The notes under the pieces: model-generated
Seen by the model: the letters and a program-made list of their open reading frames with translations, nothing else
Told to the model about the DNA's origin: nothing
The model's database searches: none
Translations under genes and position numbers: made by a program
Shown here: piece after piece, positions 1 to 8,792 of the stretch
How positions within the stretch are numbered: the stretch's first letter is position 1
Layout of the letters: each line of letters starts with the position of its first letter
Source: Seminibacterium arietis
GTDB taxonomy: Bacteria; Pseudomonadota; Gammaproteobacteria; Enterobacterales; Pasteurellaceae
NCBI RefSeq assembly: GCF_042675725.1
Contig: NZ_JBHTJN010000012.1
Coordinates: 1 to 64,000 of the forward strand
Direction of reading: 5' to 3'
DNA length: 64,000 nucleotides

Positions 1-107
1 TCATAACCCTACTAATCACTAACGTAATTTCTCAATGAATAATCAGTCAGCACTAATAAAGCTTAGTTAATTCAATATATCAATATACAAAAAAACAAAT
101 CTCCAAA

Positions 108-143
108 GTGCCCACACAGATTGTCTACCAGTTGTTAAAGAAC
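108..143 (-). promoter_or_regulatory. rRNA operon leader with boxA antitermination element
   Basis: Read on the minus strand, GTTCTTTAACA (133-143) is followed after a short spacer by GACAATCTGTGTGGGCAC (108-125). This order matches the boxA element and the conserved stretch after it in enterobacterial 16S leader RNA, as I remember it. No rRNA sequence is visible in the window, so the 16S gene would begin just left of position 1, transcribed leftward. The AT-rich stretch 1-107 would then be the processing leader. Nus-factor antitermination at boxA is established for rrn operons; its use here is inferred. Confidence 0.75.
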
Positions 144-194
144 AAAAAACCATATCAAATTCACTTTGACATGCAATCAATTTTAACTTCAAAA

Positions 195-221
195 ATAAAA
201 CCACTAAATCTTTAGCGGCTT
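195..221 (-). terminator. Terminator after tRNA-Asn
   Basis: The minus strand shows AAGCCGCTAAA pairing with TTTAGTGGTTT (two G-U pairs), then a TTTTATTTTT run. It lies 11 bases after the tRNA-Asn CCA end. It would separate the two tRNAs from the putative rRNA leader that starts about 50 bases further on. Confidence 0.6.
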
Positions 222-232
222 CATCTAGAATT

Positions 233-308
233 TGGCTCCTCCTGCTGGACTTGAACCAGCGACATATGGATTAACAGTCCACCGTTCTACCGACTGAACT
301 AAGGAGGA
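233..308 (-). tRNA. tRNA-Asn (anticodon GTT)
   Basis: A 76-nt cloverleaf is visible on the minus strand. It has a TCCTCCT acceptor arm pairing with AGGAGGA, the D-arm TTCAGTCGGTAGAA, the anticodon loop CTGTTAA with anticodon GTT, the T-arm loop TTCAAGT, and an encoded CCA end. It is nearly identical to the E. coli tRNA-Asn I recall. It is the second of two co-oriented tRNAs, two bases after tRNA-Phe. Confidence 0.97.
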
Positions 309-310
309 GT

Positions 311-386
311 TGGTGCCTCGAGGCGGAATCGAACCACCGACACGGGGATTTTCAATCCCCTGCTCTACCGACTGAGCTATCGAGGC
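311..386 (-). tRNA. tRNA-Phe (anticodon GAA)
   Basis: A 76-nt minus-strand cloverleaf. The acceptor stem GCCTCGA pairs with TCGAGGC, the D-arm is GCTCAGTCGGTAGAGC, the anticodon loop ATTGAAAAT carries GAA, the T-loop is TTCGATT, and the gene ends in an encoded ACCA. It is first in a two-tRNA transcript with tRNA-Asn, behind the promoter at 415-443. Confidence 0.97.
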
Positions 387-414
387 ATAACGCTTAACTG
401 CGTCAACGGCGTGT

Positions 415-443
415 ATTAAACTTTTTTTTAGCGTCCAAGTCAA
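415..443 (-). promoter_or_regulatory. Promoter of the tRNA-Phe/tRNA-Asn transcript
   Basis: On the minus strand TTGACT (438-443) is separated by 17 bases from TTTAAT (415-420). This is close to the sigma-70 consensus and lies about 29 bases upstream of the mature tRNA-Phe 5' end. Confidence 0.6.
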
Positions 444-563
444 CAAATAATTTAAAAATTTATACTTTTTTTTTCTATTTGAACATTTAACAAACGAAAA
501 GCATATAAATAAACCAAATTTACAGTGAAAAAATCACATTTTGAACCGCACTTCTGGCAATAC

Positions 564-1637
564 CTATTTTCTTACTCTATAGCTTTTTTGTGCTTTATCT
601 ACTTTGATAAGATAATTCCTAGCCTGTTCTGAAGGGTGGTTTTGAGTCAGAATTCGATAAACTTGCTCTGGATAAAGGCTATTAATTTTTTCTATAGCTA
701 CTTCGCGGTCTTCATCAAAAACACGTAAAACTGCTCCCGCACCACTATTATATGCGGAAATCATGGCAAAACGCTTTGAAGCTGGATTCGTTATACCATC
801 TAGATATTTATTCTGTAATATCCACAAATAAGCTGCTCCAGTATCAATGTTTTTTACAGGATCAAATAAATAGCGTTTTGATGGCTCACCACTTTCACCT
901 TTCAGCTGAAATACATCACGTCCTGCTGTATGTGGAACTATTTGCATCAAACCAATAGCATTTGCATAGCTAATTGCATAAGGATTAAAGCTTGATTCTG
1001 TTTGCATAATTCCCAATATCAAACTTTCATCCAATCCATACCGCCGTGCTGTTGCTCGTACTATAGGAACATATTTCTTAGCCCGTACAGCAATATGGTT
1101 AGCAATCATTGGAATAGTAACAAACAATACATTTTTACCATTTTTTAATATTCGAGATTGCAATCTATTTTGAATTAAATATGAAGCAAAATTAGTAGCG
1201 ACTGCAGGATCTTTAATCTGTCCCCCTAAATGATCAACTACTTGTCCAAGTAAAAATGGTCGATTGCTAATTGGCACATCGCCTGAATCAAATAAATCAA
1301 TACCTTTCGCATCAGAACCCATCAATAAAGTATGCACGATAGCGTAATGTAATCGATTAACATCACTTTGAGTCTCAATACTAATTATCCCCTCATCGAA
1401 GCTAACATGACTTCTTGTATAATAATTATCGGTGTACTTTACGTAATCTTTACGACTAGCTACTAATAATTCGGTCACTCCCCAAATTTGATCAATATTA
1501 TGAGAGAATTGTCCAGTTAAGATATCTAAGCCTTGAGTATCTTTTGCAAATGCTTCATCAAATTGTAATCCTTTTTTATTTGAGCTACCACATGCAAATA
1601 AAAAAGGGATTAAAACCATAATAATATATTTTTTCAT
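564..1637 (-). CDS. mltC: Membrane-bound lytic murein transglycosylase C
   Basis: MltC is an outer-membrane lipoprotein that cleaves the MurNAc-GlcNAc bond of peptidoglycan, forming 1,6-anhydro ends. The start chosen (ATG at 1637, 357 aa) places a lipoprotein signal at the N-terminus: MKKYII, a hydrophobic stretch, then the lipobox FLFAC with acylated Cys16. The C-terminal goose-type lysozyme/SLT domain begins near residue 185 and shows ESSFNPYAIS followed by GLMQIVP, with Glu214 the predicted catalytic acid. An upstream in-frame start would bury the signal peptide. It is the last gene of a mutY-yggX-mltC transcript; only one base separates it from yggX. The length matches the H. influenzae protein. 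Confidence 0.95.
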   Translation of the reverse strand: MKKYIIMVLIPFLFACGSSNKKGLQFDEAFAKDTQGLDILTGQFSHNIDQIWGVTELLVASRKDYVKYTDNYYTRSHVSFDEGIISIETQSDVNRLHYAIVHTLLMGSDAKGIDLFDSGDVPISNRPFLLGQVVDHLGGQIKDPAVATNFASYLIQNRLQSRILKNGKNVLFVTIPMIANHIAVRAKKYVPIVRATARRYGLDESLILGIMQTESSFNPYAISYANAIGLMQIVPHTAGRDVFQLKGESGEPSKRYLFDPVKNIDTGAAYLWILQNKYLDGITNPASKRFAMISAYNSGAGAVLRVFDEDREVAIEKINSLYPEQVYRILTQNHPSEQARNYLIKVDKAQKSYRVRK

Positions 1638-1638
1638 C

Positions 1639-1914
1639 TTATTTTTCTGTAGGTGCAACATAGCCTTCAATATGAATATCTTTTCCTTCAAACAAAAAAC
1701 GAACCATCTCTTGTTCTAACAATTTACGGTGTTCAAGGTTCATCATATTTAATTTTTTTTCATTAACTAACATTGTCTGTTTTTTGATCCACTCACTCCA
1801 AGCTTGTTTGCTGATTCCATTAAAAATACGCTTACCTAGTTCATTTGGATAAAGTTGGAAATCAAGTCCTTCTGCTTCTTGTTGTAGATATTCGCAAAAT
1901 ACTATTCTTGCCAT
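1639..1914 (-). CDS. yggX: Probable Fe(2+)-trafficking protein YggX
   Basis: A 91-residue cytoplasmic protein of the YggX family, which helps protect iron-sulfur clusters from oxidation. It begins MARIVFCEYLQQEAEGLDFQ, with the conserved Cys7. Further on it has the family's GKRIFNGISKQAWSEWIKKQ and LEHRKLLEQEMVRFLFEG blocks. It sits between mutY (3-base gap) and mltC (1-base gap). The pairing with mutY fits, because MutY carries a 4Fe-4S cluster. The family is known; the iron-handling role in this organism is inferred. Confidence 0.95.
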   Translation of the reverse strand: MARIVFCEYLQQEAEGLDFQLYPNELGKRIFNGISKQAWSEWIKKQTMLVNEKKLNMMNLEHRKLLEQEMVRFLFEGKDIHIEGYVAPTEK

Positions 1915-1917
1915 GTG

Positions 1918-3030
1918 TTACTTCTCTCTTTGAAATTGAATTAATAAATTTTTTACAGGAGTTGCTAACCCTATTGAATCAGGATTTTTCAGATCATACC
2001 AATATTTGACCGCACTTGATACAGAAGATTCATATTCAACTAAATTTTCCTTAATTATCTTCCAGTCTGTACTCTGAGTTTTAATATGAATAGGCTGTAA
2101 CTGAGCATAAATTGGATAAATATCTAAATGAAAATGACTAAACGTATGACGAAAGCTTTCTCCCTCTCGATAGTATTGCACTCCTAATTTTTTTAAATAA
2201 ATCAGTAGGCTATCTTTTGTTTGAAATTGCGGGAAACAATATAAACCACCCCAAATACCCTTACTTTCACGCTGCTCCAACGCTACTTTTCCATTATCCG
2301 ATAAAATTAAAAAATAAGATTTACGTTCTGGTAAAGTTTTCTTCGGTTTTTTTGCTGGATACCGATTCCAACTTTCCATTAGATTTGCCTGACAATCTAT
2401 TTTTACTGGACATAAATTACACTTCGGGTTTGTTCTAGTACAAACCATCGAACCTATATCCATCATGGCTTGATTAAAATCAGCGACTCTTTCCGTTGGT
2501 GTAACTTGTGAACTTAATTGCCATAAACGATTCTCTACTATTTTTTCACCAGTCCAGCCCTCGACTGCAAAATATCTCGATAATACTCGTTTTACATTAC
2601 CATCTAAAATAGGATAAGGTGCATTTAAACAAGAAGATAACACTGCTCCTGCGGTACTTCTTCCAATTCCAGCAAGCTGCAAAACCTGTTCAAAATCTGT
2701 AGGAAATTGCCCACTATATTGATCACGAATAGTCTGTGCTGTTTTATGTAAATTTCTTGCTCTCGCATAATAGCCTAATCCTGTCCACAAATGTAATACT
2801 TCATCTAAAGGTGAGTTGGCTAGTGCAATAATAGTTGGAAAAGTTTTAATAAAACGCTCGAAATAAGGAATAACTGTTGTGACTTGTGTTTGTTGCAACA
2901 TAATTTCTGATAACCAGACTTTATAAAGAGTCTTATCTTGTTGCCAAGGTAAAAGCTTACGACCAAATCGATCATACCAAGTCAACACAGAACGAGCAAA
3001 CAATGAGTCAACAGAAGCTTGAGCTAACAT
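1918..3030 (-). CDS. mutY: A/G-specific adenine DNA glycosylase MutY
   Basis: MutY removes adenine mispaired with 8-oxoguanine in base excision repair. The 370-residue protein has the helix-hairpin-helix glycosylase core: Glu42 in SEIMLQQTQV, the HhH turn LAGIGRSTAGAV (119-130), and catalytic Asp143 in ILDGNVKRVLSR. The 4Fe-4S loop has cysteines at 197, 204, 207 and 213 (C-x6-C-x2-C-x5-C). A C-terminal NUDIX-like domain that reads 8-oxoG starts near residue 230. It is the first gene of the transcript leading into yggX and mltC. An uptake signal lies at 3036-3044, just upstream of the start codon. Confidence 0.97.
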   Translation of the reverse strand: MLAQASVDSLFARSVLTWYDRFGRKLLPWQQDKTLYKVWLSEIMLQQTQVTTVIPYFERFIKTFPTIIALANSPLDEVLHLWTGLGYYARARNLHKTAQTIRDQYSGQFPTDFEQVLQLAGIGRSTAGAVLSSCLNAPYPILDGNVKRVLSRYFAVEGWTGEKIVENRLWQLSSQVTPTERVADFNQAMMDIGSMVCTRTNPKCNLCPVKIDCQANLMESWNRYPAKKPKKTLPERKSYFLILSDNGKVALEQRESKGIWGGLYCFPQFQTKDSLLIYLKKLGVQYYREGESFRHTFSHFHLDIYPIYAQLQPIHIKTQSTDWKIIKENLVEYESSVSSAVKYWYDLKNPDSIGLATPVKNLLIQFQREK

Positions 3031-3090
3031 AACAAAAGTGCGGTTAAAATAAGGCGAAGTTTAACAGGGTTATTACTTTTGTCAAATCGA

Positions 3091-3123
3091 CAAAAGAAAA
3101 CTGCGATTGTATCAATCGCAGTT
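3091..3123 (-). terminator. Intrinsic terminator of the dppA-like gene
   Basis: An 11-bp perfect stem (3099-3109 with 3113-3123, AACTGCGATTG/CAATCGCAGTT) with a 3-base loop is followed on the minus strand by TTTTCTTTTG. It lies 17 bases past the stop codon of the binding-protein gene. Confidence 0.85.
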
Positions 3124-3139
3124 AATCCTTACTAATTAG

Positions 3140-4741
3140 TTATTCTACTCTTACTCCATAGAACGAACTATAACCAAATGGACTCAGTTTATAATCTTTT
3201 ACTCTCAAACTTAGTGGAGTAAAAGTCACTGAATGAGCGATTGTAATCCAAGGTGCTTGCTCTTTTGCAATAACCTGTGCTTTTTTATACAATTCTGCAC
3301 GTTGATTTTTGTCTTTTAAATGAATGGCTTTGTCTAACAAAGCATCAAATTCTTTATTTTTCCAGCGAGAGTAATTACTGTTCCCTGCATTATCTCCACC
3401 AAGTAGTGGTGATAAAAAGTTATCAGGATCACCATTATCACCCGACCAACCATAAATACCTGCTGTAAATAGCCCCTCTTTAGTTCGCTTAATGTAATCA
3501 CCCCATTCATAGCTAACTAATTTTGCTTTTACACCTATCTTTTCCCAATCACTTTGTAAAATTTCTGCTGTACGGCGAGGATTTGGATTAGAATTCCGTA
3601 CTACTGGTTGGACCCAAAGTTCTGTTTCAAATCCATTTGGATAGCCTGCTTCTGCTAATAACTGCTTAGCTTTTTCTAGATCATAAGGATAATCTTTAAC
3701 TTCATCATTATAACTCCAAATTGTTGGTGGTAGCGGATTTTTCGCCACGATACCCGCACCTTGATAAACTACACTAATAATAGTTTTTTTATCTGCAGCG
3801 TAATTCAATGCTTGACGAACTTTGACATTATCAAAAGGCGGTTTTTCTGTATTGAACGCTATATAAGCAACATTCAACCCTTCTTGAGACATAAGCTGCA
3901 CTTTTGGATCCTTTTTCATCTGTTCTAAATCAGCTGAATTTGGAAAATCCATCATATCGCAAGCTCCTGTGCGTAATTTTGCATAACGAGCTGTGGCATC
4001 TGGCGTAATACTGAAAATTAAACGATCAATAGGTGTTTTTCCTTTCCAATAATCTTTATTAGCAAAAAACCGAATAGCTTGGTCTAACTGATAGCCTGCA
4101 AATACAAAAGGACCAGTTCCAATTGGTGTAATATCAATAGTCTCTGGTTTACCTGCTTTCATCATTTTATCTGCATATTCTGCGGAATAAATAGAAATAA
4201 AATCCATTCCTAAACTTGCAAGAAAAGTAGCATCAGGCTTATTCAATGTAATCTTAATAGTATAGTCGTCTATTTTTTCAATTGATTTTAACAACTTATC
4301 AAACTTCATTGCTTTGAAATAAGGGTAGGTTCCACTTGATACATTATGATAAGGATGATTAGGATCTAATTGTCGATTAAAAGAAAACAGCACGTCATCA
4401 GCATTAAAATCACGACTAGGTTTAAATTCCTTACTAGAGTGGAATTTTACTCCTTTTCGCAAGTGAAAAGTATAAACTAACCCATCATCGCTGATATCCC
4501 AACTTTCAGCCAATCCTGGTTCTAAATCTGTACTTCCCCGTTTAAATTCGATTAAACGATTGTAAACTTGCTGTGAACTAGCATTATAAGAAATACCATC
4601 CATTACTAAAGCTGGACTAAACCCTGTAGGTGAACGACTAGTACAATTAATAAAAGTAGCTTCTTTAGCTTGTACTATTTGAGTAAAAGTAGCTAACGAT
4701 ACTGCTACAGCCGCTAATGATAATGCTGGTTTTAAATTCAT
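3140..4741 (-). CDS. dppA: DppA/HbpA-family dipeptide (or heme) ABC-transporter binding protein
   Basis: A 533-residue periplasmic solute-binding protein of SBP family 5. A type I signal peptide (about 1-25, ending IVQA) has no lipobox. The body aligns closely with E. coli DppA from memory: GLAESWDISDDGLVYTFHLR, FNADDVLFSFNRQLDPNHPY, ITPIGTGPFVF, KVRQALNYAADK, and a C-terminal NGDPDNFLSPL. In Haemophilus the homologue HbpA binds heme or glutathione as well as peptides, so the ligand is open. No permease or ATPase genes are adjacent; it must use components encoded elsewhere. It has its own terminator and is a single-gene unit. Confidence 0.88.
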   Translation of the reverse strand: MNLKPALSLAAVAVSLATFTQIVQAKEATFINCTSRSPTGFSPALVMDGISYNASSQQVYNRLIEFKRGSTDLEPGLAESWDISDDGLVYTFHLRKGVKFHSSKEFKPSRDFNADDVLFSFNRQLDPNHPYHNVSSGTYPYFKAMKFDKLLKSIEKIDDYTIKITLNKPDATFLASLGMDFISIYSAEYADKMMKAGKPETIDITPIGTGPFVFAGYQLDQAIRFFANKDYWKGKTPIDRLIFSITPDATARYAKLRTGACDMMDFPNSADLEQMKKDPKVQLMSQEGLNVAYIAFNTEKPPFDNVKVRQALNYAADKKTIISVVYQGAGIVAKNPLPPTIWSYNDEVKDYPYDLEKAKQLLAEAGYPNGFETELWVQPVVRNSNPNPRRTAEILQSDWEKIGVKAKLVSYEWGDYIKRTKEGLFTAGIYGWSGDNGDPDNFLSPLLGGDNAGNSNYSRWKNKEFDALLDKAIHLKDKNQRAELYKKAQVIAKEQAPWITIAHSVTFTPLSLRVKDYKLSPFGYSSFYGVRVE

Positions 4742-4884
4742 ATTTCCTCCGAATTATCAATATGATTATCAGAATAGCCTAACTATATAGTTAAAGTGCG
4801 GTTTATTTAAAGAATAAAATGATATTTACTATAACAAAACACTATAAAATTACGAAAAATTACTATTGTAGTATAATAAACATA

Positions 4885-4918
4885 CAAAAATAAAAATGTA
4901 ACTAAATTTTAATTTAGT
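4885..4918 (-). terminator. Probable terminator of gltS
   Basis: ACTAAATT (4901-4908) and AATTTAGT (4911-4918) pair. On the minus strand they are followed by a stretch rich in T (TACATTTTTATTTTTG). The stem is AT-only, so the call is moderate. Confidence 0.5.
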
Positions 4919-4939
4919 CCACCGCACTTTGTATTTCAC

Positions 4940-6148
4940 TTAATGAAAATAAGTAGCAATTTCTACAAAAATCTTAAGCAAACTCGCATTTAATAAGTCA
5001 ATAAAAAATGCTCCGACCATAGGCACAATTAAGAAGGCCTTGTGTGATGGTCCATAGTGTGAAGTAATTACTTGCATATTAGCCACGGCCGTTGGTGTTG
5101 CTCCTAGACCAAAGCCACAATGTCCCGCACTTAATACGACTGAATCATAATCTTTGCCCATTGCTCTATAAGTAACGAAAGTGCTGTATAGTGCCATAAT
5201 CAACACTTGAACTATTAATAAAATAAAGATCGGTAATGCTAATCCTGCTAACTCCCATAATTTTAATGACATCAATGCAATCGCTAAGAAAATAGATAAT
5301 CCTACTGTACCTAAAACATCTACAGCTTCCTCTGCAACTTTAAATTTAAATAAATGAGAAAGCGTATTTCGAATAACTACCCCCGTAAATAAGCACCAAA
5401 CAAACGTTGGTAATTGTAATATTGTACTTTTTGTTGAGGCATCTAAATATTGTCCTACAAATAGACAAATGGACATCATCGTTACTGTTTCAATAATAGA
5501 ACGAGTATTAATTTTGCGACGATACTTTGGTTTCTCGAATGCTGCCTCTATATCATCGACACTTTCATCTTCCTCAATCTCAGCTTTCTTCATGCGTTTT
5601 AATAAAAAACGAGCAACAGGTCCTCCTATCAAACCTCCTGACACTAAACCAAAAGTGGCACAAGCCATTGCTAGCTCCATCGCTCCCTGAACGCCAAATT
5701 GTTCAGTAAATACTTCAGCCCAGGCTACACCTGTGCCATGACCACCAGTCAACGTTACGGATCCCGCAATTAGCCCATAGACAGGTTTAAGCCCCAATGC
5801 AATTGAACCTAAAATACCCACCGTATTTTGAATAATAATTAGCCCAGCTGCTACAAAAAGGAAAACGATTAAAGGCTTACCACCTTTAACCAAACGAGAA
5901 AAATTTGCACTTAGCCCAATAGAACTAAAAAACACAAGCATCATCGTACGCTGTAGATTAGTATCAAAAGTAAATGTCAACTCCCAAACCTGATTTAAGA
6001 TTGTAACAGCTACCGCTACGATGAAGCCACCTACTACTGGCTCAGGGATATTAAAATCATTTAATAATTTTACTCGTTTTACTAAAAAGTAACCTAATAA
6101 CAATGCCAAACAGGCCAATGCCAATGTTTCATAAATATCAAATATCAT
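4940..6148 (-). CDS. gltS: Sodium/glutamate symporter GltS
   Basis: A 402-residue inner-membrane Na+-coupled glutamate importer, the same length as E. coli GltS (401). It has two inverted repeats of five helices. The family re-entrant loop signatures are visible: TGGHGTGVAWAEVF in the first half and SAGHCGFGLGATPTAVANMQ in the second. A charged cytoplasmic loop (about 187-215, KKAEIEEDESVDDIEAAFEK) joins the halves. It lies 61 bases after purB on the same strand and probably shares its transcript. Sodium coupling fits the NQR and oxaloacetate decarboxylase pumps encoded in this window. Confidence 0.95.
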   Translation of the reverse strand: MIFDIYETLALACLALLLGYFLVKRVKLLNDFNIPEPVVGGFIVAVAVTILNQVWELTFTFDTNLQRTMMLVFFSSIGLSANFSRLVKGGKPLIVFLFVAAGLIIIQNTVGILGSIALGLKPVYGLIAGSVTLTGGHGTGVAWAEVFTEQFGVQGAMELAMACATFGLVSGGLIGGPVARFLLKRMKKAEIEEDESVDDIEAAFEKPKYRRKINTRSIIETVTMMSICLFVGQYLDASTKSTILQLPTFVWCLFTGVVIRNTLSHLFKFKVAEEAVDVLGTVGLSIFLAIALMSLKLWELAGLALPIFILLIVQVLIMALYSTFVTYRAMGKDYDSVVLSAGHCGFGLGATPTAVANMQVITSHYGPSHKAFLIVPMVGAFFIDLLNASLLKIFVEIATYFH

Positions 6149-6209
6149 ATAATCTTCTCCTTGATTATTTGCTTATATACTACTCTACAGCGAATAAAAA
6201 AGAATGAAC

Positions 6210-7580
6210 TTAAACTAGTAGCTCAACCAAACTCTGAGACATACCAATATAAGTAGCTGGTGTCAGTTTCTGTAAACGATTTTTTTCCGATTCAGGTATT
6301 TCTAAATTATTAATAAATACTCTTATTGCTTGCTCATCAACCCGTTTACCTCGAGTTAATTCTTTTAACTTTTCATAAGGTTTTTCAATACCATAACGTC
6401 TCATCACTGTCTGTATTGGTTCTGCTAATACTTCCCAATTTTGATTAAGTTCGCTAAGCAAGTGCGGTTCATTTACTTCTAATTTACTGATTCCCTTGAG
6501 AGTAGCAGCATAAGCAACCAAACAATAACCCAATCCAATCCCAAGATTTCTCAATACAGTAGAGTCTGTTAAATCACGTTGCCAACGAGAAATTGGCAAT
6601 TTAGCTCCTAAATGACTCATGATCGCATTCGCCAATCCCAAGTTACCTTCAGAATTTTCAAAATCTATTGGATTTACTTTATGTGGCATAGTGGAAGAAC
6701 CTATTTCACCTGATATCGTACGTTGTTTAAAATGGTTAAGTGCAATATAACCCCATAAGTCACGATCAAAATCAATGATAATTGTATTAAACCGAATGAT
6801 ATTATCAAAAAGTTCCGCAATATAATCATGAGGCTCAATTTGAGTAGTATATGGATTCCAGCAAATACCTAGTGAAGTTACAAATTCTTCACTAAATTTG
6901 TGCCAATTTATATCAGGATAAGCAGATAAATGAGCATTATAATTACCAACAGCACCATTAATTTTTCCTAATATTTCAATTTGTTGTAGCTGTTTAAACT
7001 GACGTTTCAAGCGATACACCACATTTGCCATCTCTTTACCGATAGTTGTTGGTGATGCAGGTTGACCATGAGTACGAGATAATAATGGTATATTTTTATA
7101 TTCCATTGCTAACCGACTAATTTCATCAATTAGTTTTTGCCACTGAGGTAAAACTATCTGTTCTCGAGCTGTTTTTAACATAAGAGCATGAGAAAGGTTA
7201 TTAATATCTTCAGATGTACAGGCAAAATGTATAAATTCACTCACTTTAGCTAACTCAGATTTTGCCATTATTTTCTCTTTAAGAAAATATTCTACAGCTT
7301 TAACATCGTGGTTAGTTATTCGCTCAATCTCTTTGATACGTTGAGCATCTTCCAAATTAAATTGTTCTATAATGTGATTGAGATAATTTTGTGCTTCTTG
7401 CGATAAAGCTGGAACTTCTTTAATTTCTACAGTAGATGCCAATTTTTGTAGCCATCGAATTTCAACAATAACTCGAAACTTCAACAAACCAAATTCACTG
7501 AAGATACAACGTAAATCGTTGACTTTATCTTGATAACGTCCATCAATAGGGGAAAGTGCGGTTAATGCGGTCAATTGCAT
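6210..7580 (-). CDS. purB: Adenylosuccinate lyase
   Basis: PurB catalyses two fumarate-releasing steps in purine synthesis: SAICAR to AICAR, and adenylosuccinate to AMP. The 456-residue protein has the fumarase/aspartase superfamily signature SSTMPHKVNP (295-304) and the catalytic-histidine region SRTHGQPASPTT (His171). The N-terminus LTALSPIDGRYQDKV is typical. hflD lies 12 bases upstream, the common gammaproteobacterial hflD-purB pair. Start is the first ATG of the frame. Confidence 0.97.
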   Translation of the reverse strand: MQLTALTALSPIDGRYQDKVNDLRCIFSEFGLLKFRVIVEIRWLQKLASTVEIKEVPALSQEAQNYLNHIIEQFNLEDAQRIKEIERITNHDVKAVEYFLKEKIMAKSELAKVSEFIHFACTSEDINNLSHALMLKTAREQIVLPQWQKLIDEISRLAMEYKNIPLLSRTHGQPASPTTIGKEMANVVYRLKRQFKQLQQIEILGKINGAVGNYNAHLSAYPDINWHKFSEEFVTSLGICWNPYTTQIEPHDYIAELFDNIIRFNTIIIDFDRDLWGYIALNHFKQRTISGEIGSSTMPHKVNPIDFENSEGNLGLANAIMSHLGAKLPISRWQRDLTDSTVLRNLGIGLGYCLVAYAATLKGISKLEVNEPHLLSELNQNWEVLAEPIQTVMRRYGIEKPYEKLKELTRGKRVDEQAIRVFINNLEIPESEKNRLQKLTPATYIGMSQSLVELLV

Positions 7581-7592
7581 GTAAAATAGCTC

Positions 7593-8210
7593 CTAAAATG
7601 TTGAATGAATTTTTTGTGCAGTGTTAATAAGTTTGCCACGTGAAAATAGAATTTGCCATTTTGTACCACCTACTTGTCGCCACAAAACAGCTGATCGTAT
7701 TCCCGATAACAAACAGGCTCTGATACGATGATGCATCGAAATTTGCTGTAAATATTTAGGCGAACCTTTAACTTGAATTTTATTGCCTAATGGACTAATA
7801 ATATCAACGTAAATATCTGCTAACTTAGCTATAAATTCACTATCAAACGACTCATTGTGATATGACTGAATTGGTAAATGGCGTATTCTGTGAGCAAGAA
7901 TAGCTTTAGCTTTACAGTTTTTATTTAATTTATTTTCTAATGCCAATATGTTCAACCAATATTGATTTAAATCTACATCATTACCATTTAATTGATTAAT
8001 TAGAGTCTTCAATCCTAATGTTAAATTAGATTCTTGCCCACCATAAACATCTAGAACATCTTTTGGTGCAGTTTGTAACAAAGTACAAATACTGGTATTA
8101 AACGAATTTTCATCAGCTAGTCCTGTTATTGCTAGTTCCTGTACTAACTTTGCTGATTGACATACGCCAGCTAAGGCTAAAGTAATTTCGTAAAAATTTG
8201 CCATAGTCAT
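7593..8210 (-). CDS. hflD: High-frequency lysogenization protein HflD homologue
   Basis: A 205-residue HflD-family protein, a peripheral inner-membrane factor that in E. coli affects lambda CII stability. Family segments seen are ITLALAGVCQSAKLVQELA near the N-terminus and SGIRSAVLWRQVGGTKWQIL near the C-terminus. I chose the ATG at 8210 because it gives the H. influenzae length. A GTG at 8246 would add 12 residues and the ATG at 8204 would remove two; none has a clear ribosome site. It precedes purB by 12 bases. In many relatives mnmA directly precedes hflD; here a plus-strand copper chaperone gene lies between. Confidence 0.9.
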   Translation of the reverse strand: MTMANFYEITLALAGVCQSAKLVQELAITGLADENSFNTSICTLLQTAPKDVLDVYGGQESNLTLGLKTLINQLNGNDVDLNQYWLNILALENKLNKNCKAKAILAHRIRHLPIQSYHNESFDSEFIAKLADIYVDIISPLGNKIQVKGSPKYLQQISMHHRIRACLLSGIRSAVLWRQVGGTKWQILFSRGKLINTAQKIHSTF

Positions 8211-8326
8211 GATGAAATAATAAAGAAATTGTCGGCAATATATCACTTTTCTGTTATCTTTTAAAGATAATCAAGGAATGGTATTATGGCTGCTCTACGT
8301 AATAAAACCTTATCAAGGACACTCCT

Positions 8327-8728
8327 ATGAAAAAATATATCTTGTTATTAGCAGGGTTGCTACCAATAACTAGTTTTGCAACAATAATTGTTGAAAATCC
8401 TACTGTATTTGCAACAAATAGTTCTAGCGAACCAAGTGCCATATTTATGCGATTAAAAAATACGTCAACTCAACCTGTTAACTTACTAAGTGTTGAAAGT
8501 CCATTAAAATCTCGTTTGGAAATGCATGGGATGAAGAACAAAAAAATGACTCCTGTATCAATGATTGAGGTTGCACCTAAAAGCGTGACAGAGTTAAAAC
8601 GAGGAGGGCTACATATTATGGTTTTTGATTCTGCTCAACCAATAAAAACAGGAACTGATTTCCCTCTTACACTTTATTTTGATAACGGCGAAATAATTTC
8701 TATACAAGCGAAGACAATTTCTCGCTAA
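8327..8728 (+). CDS. Periplasmic copper chaperone, PCu(A)C family
   Basis: A 133-residue secreted protein with a signal peptide (MKKYILLLAGLLPITSFA) and a cupredoxin-like PCuAC domain. The Cu(I)-binding set can be read: Met and His in LEMHGMKNKKM (residues about 64-74), then H-x-M in GLHIMVFD about 30 residues later. Family members hand copper to cytochrome oxidase or bind it in the periplasm. It is a lone plus-strand gene between minus-strand mnmA and hflD. A possible weak terminator hairpin follows (8747-8769). It may work alongside the HvfA copper-metallophore locus at 39.5 kb; that link is inference. Confidence 0.85.
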   Translation: MKKYILLLAGLLPITSFATIIVENPTVFATNSSSEPSAIFMRLKNTSTQPVNLLSVESPLKSRLEMHGMKNKKMTPVSMIEVAPKSVTELKRGGLHIMVFDSAQPIKTGTDFPLTLYFDNGEIISIQAKTISR

Positions 8729-8792
8729 AGAAAATTGCCAATCTTTACAAGCTCATTAAATGAGCTTGTTAGTGTAATACATTTTTACAAAA

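Noticed and set aside
225..446. 73-codon minus-strand ORF
   Set aside because: It covers the two tRNA genes and has no ribosome site; it is a shadow of tRNA sequence.
7593..8246. Longer hflD frame from GTG 8246
   Set aside because: Adds 12 residues unlike other HflD starts; ATG 8210 gives the family length.
8741..8775. Strong terminator after the PCuAC gene
   Set aside because: A 10-bp stem exists (8747-8756 with 8760-8769), but the following TAGTGTAATAC is not a U tract, so I mention it only in the gene entry.
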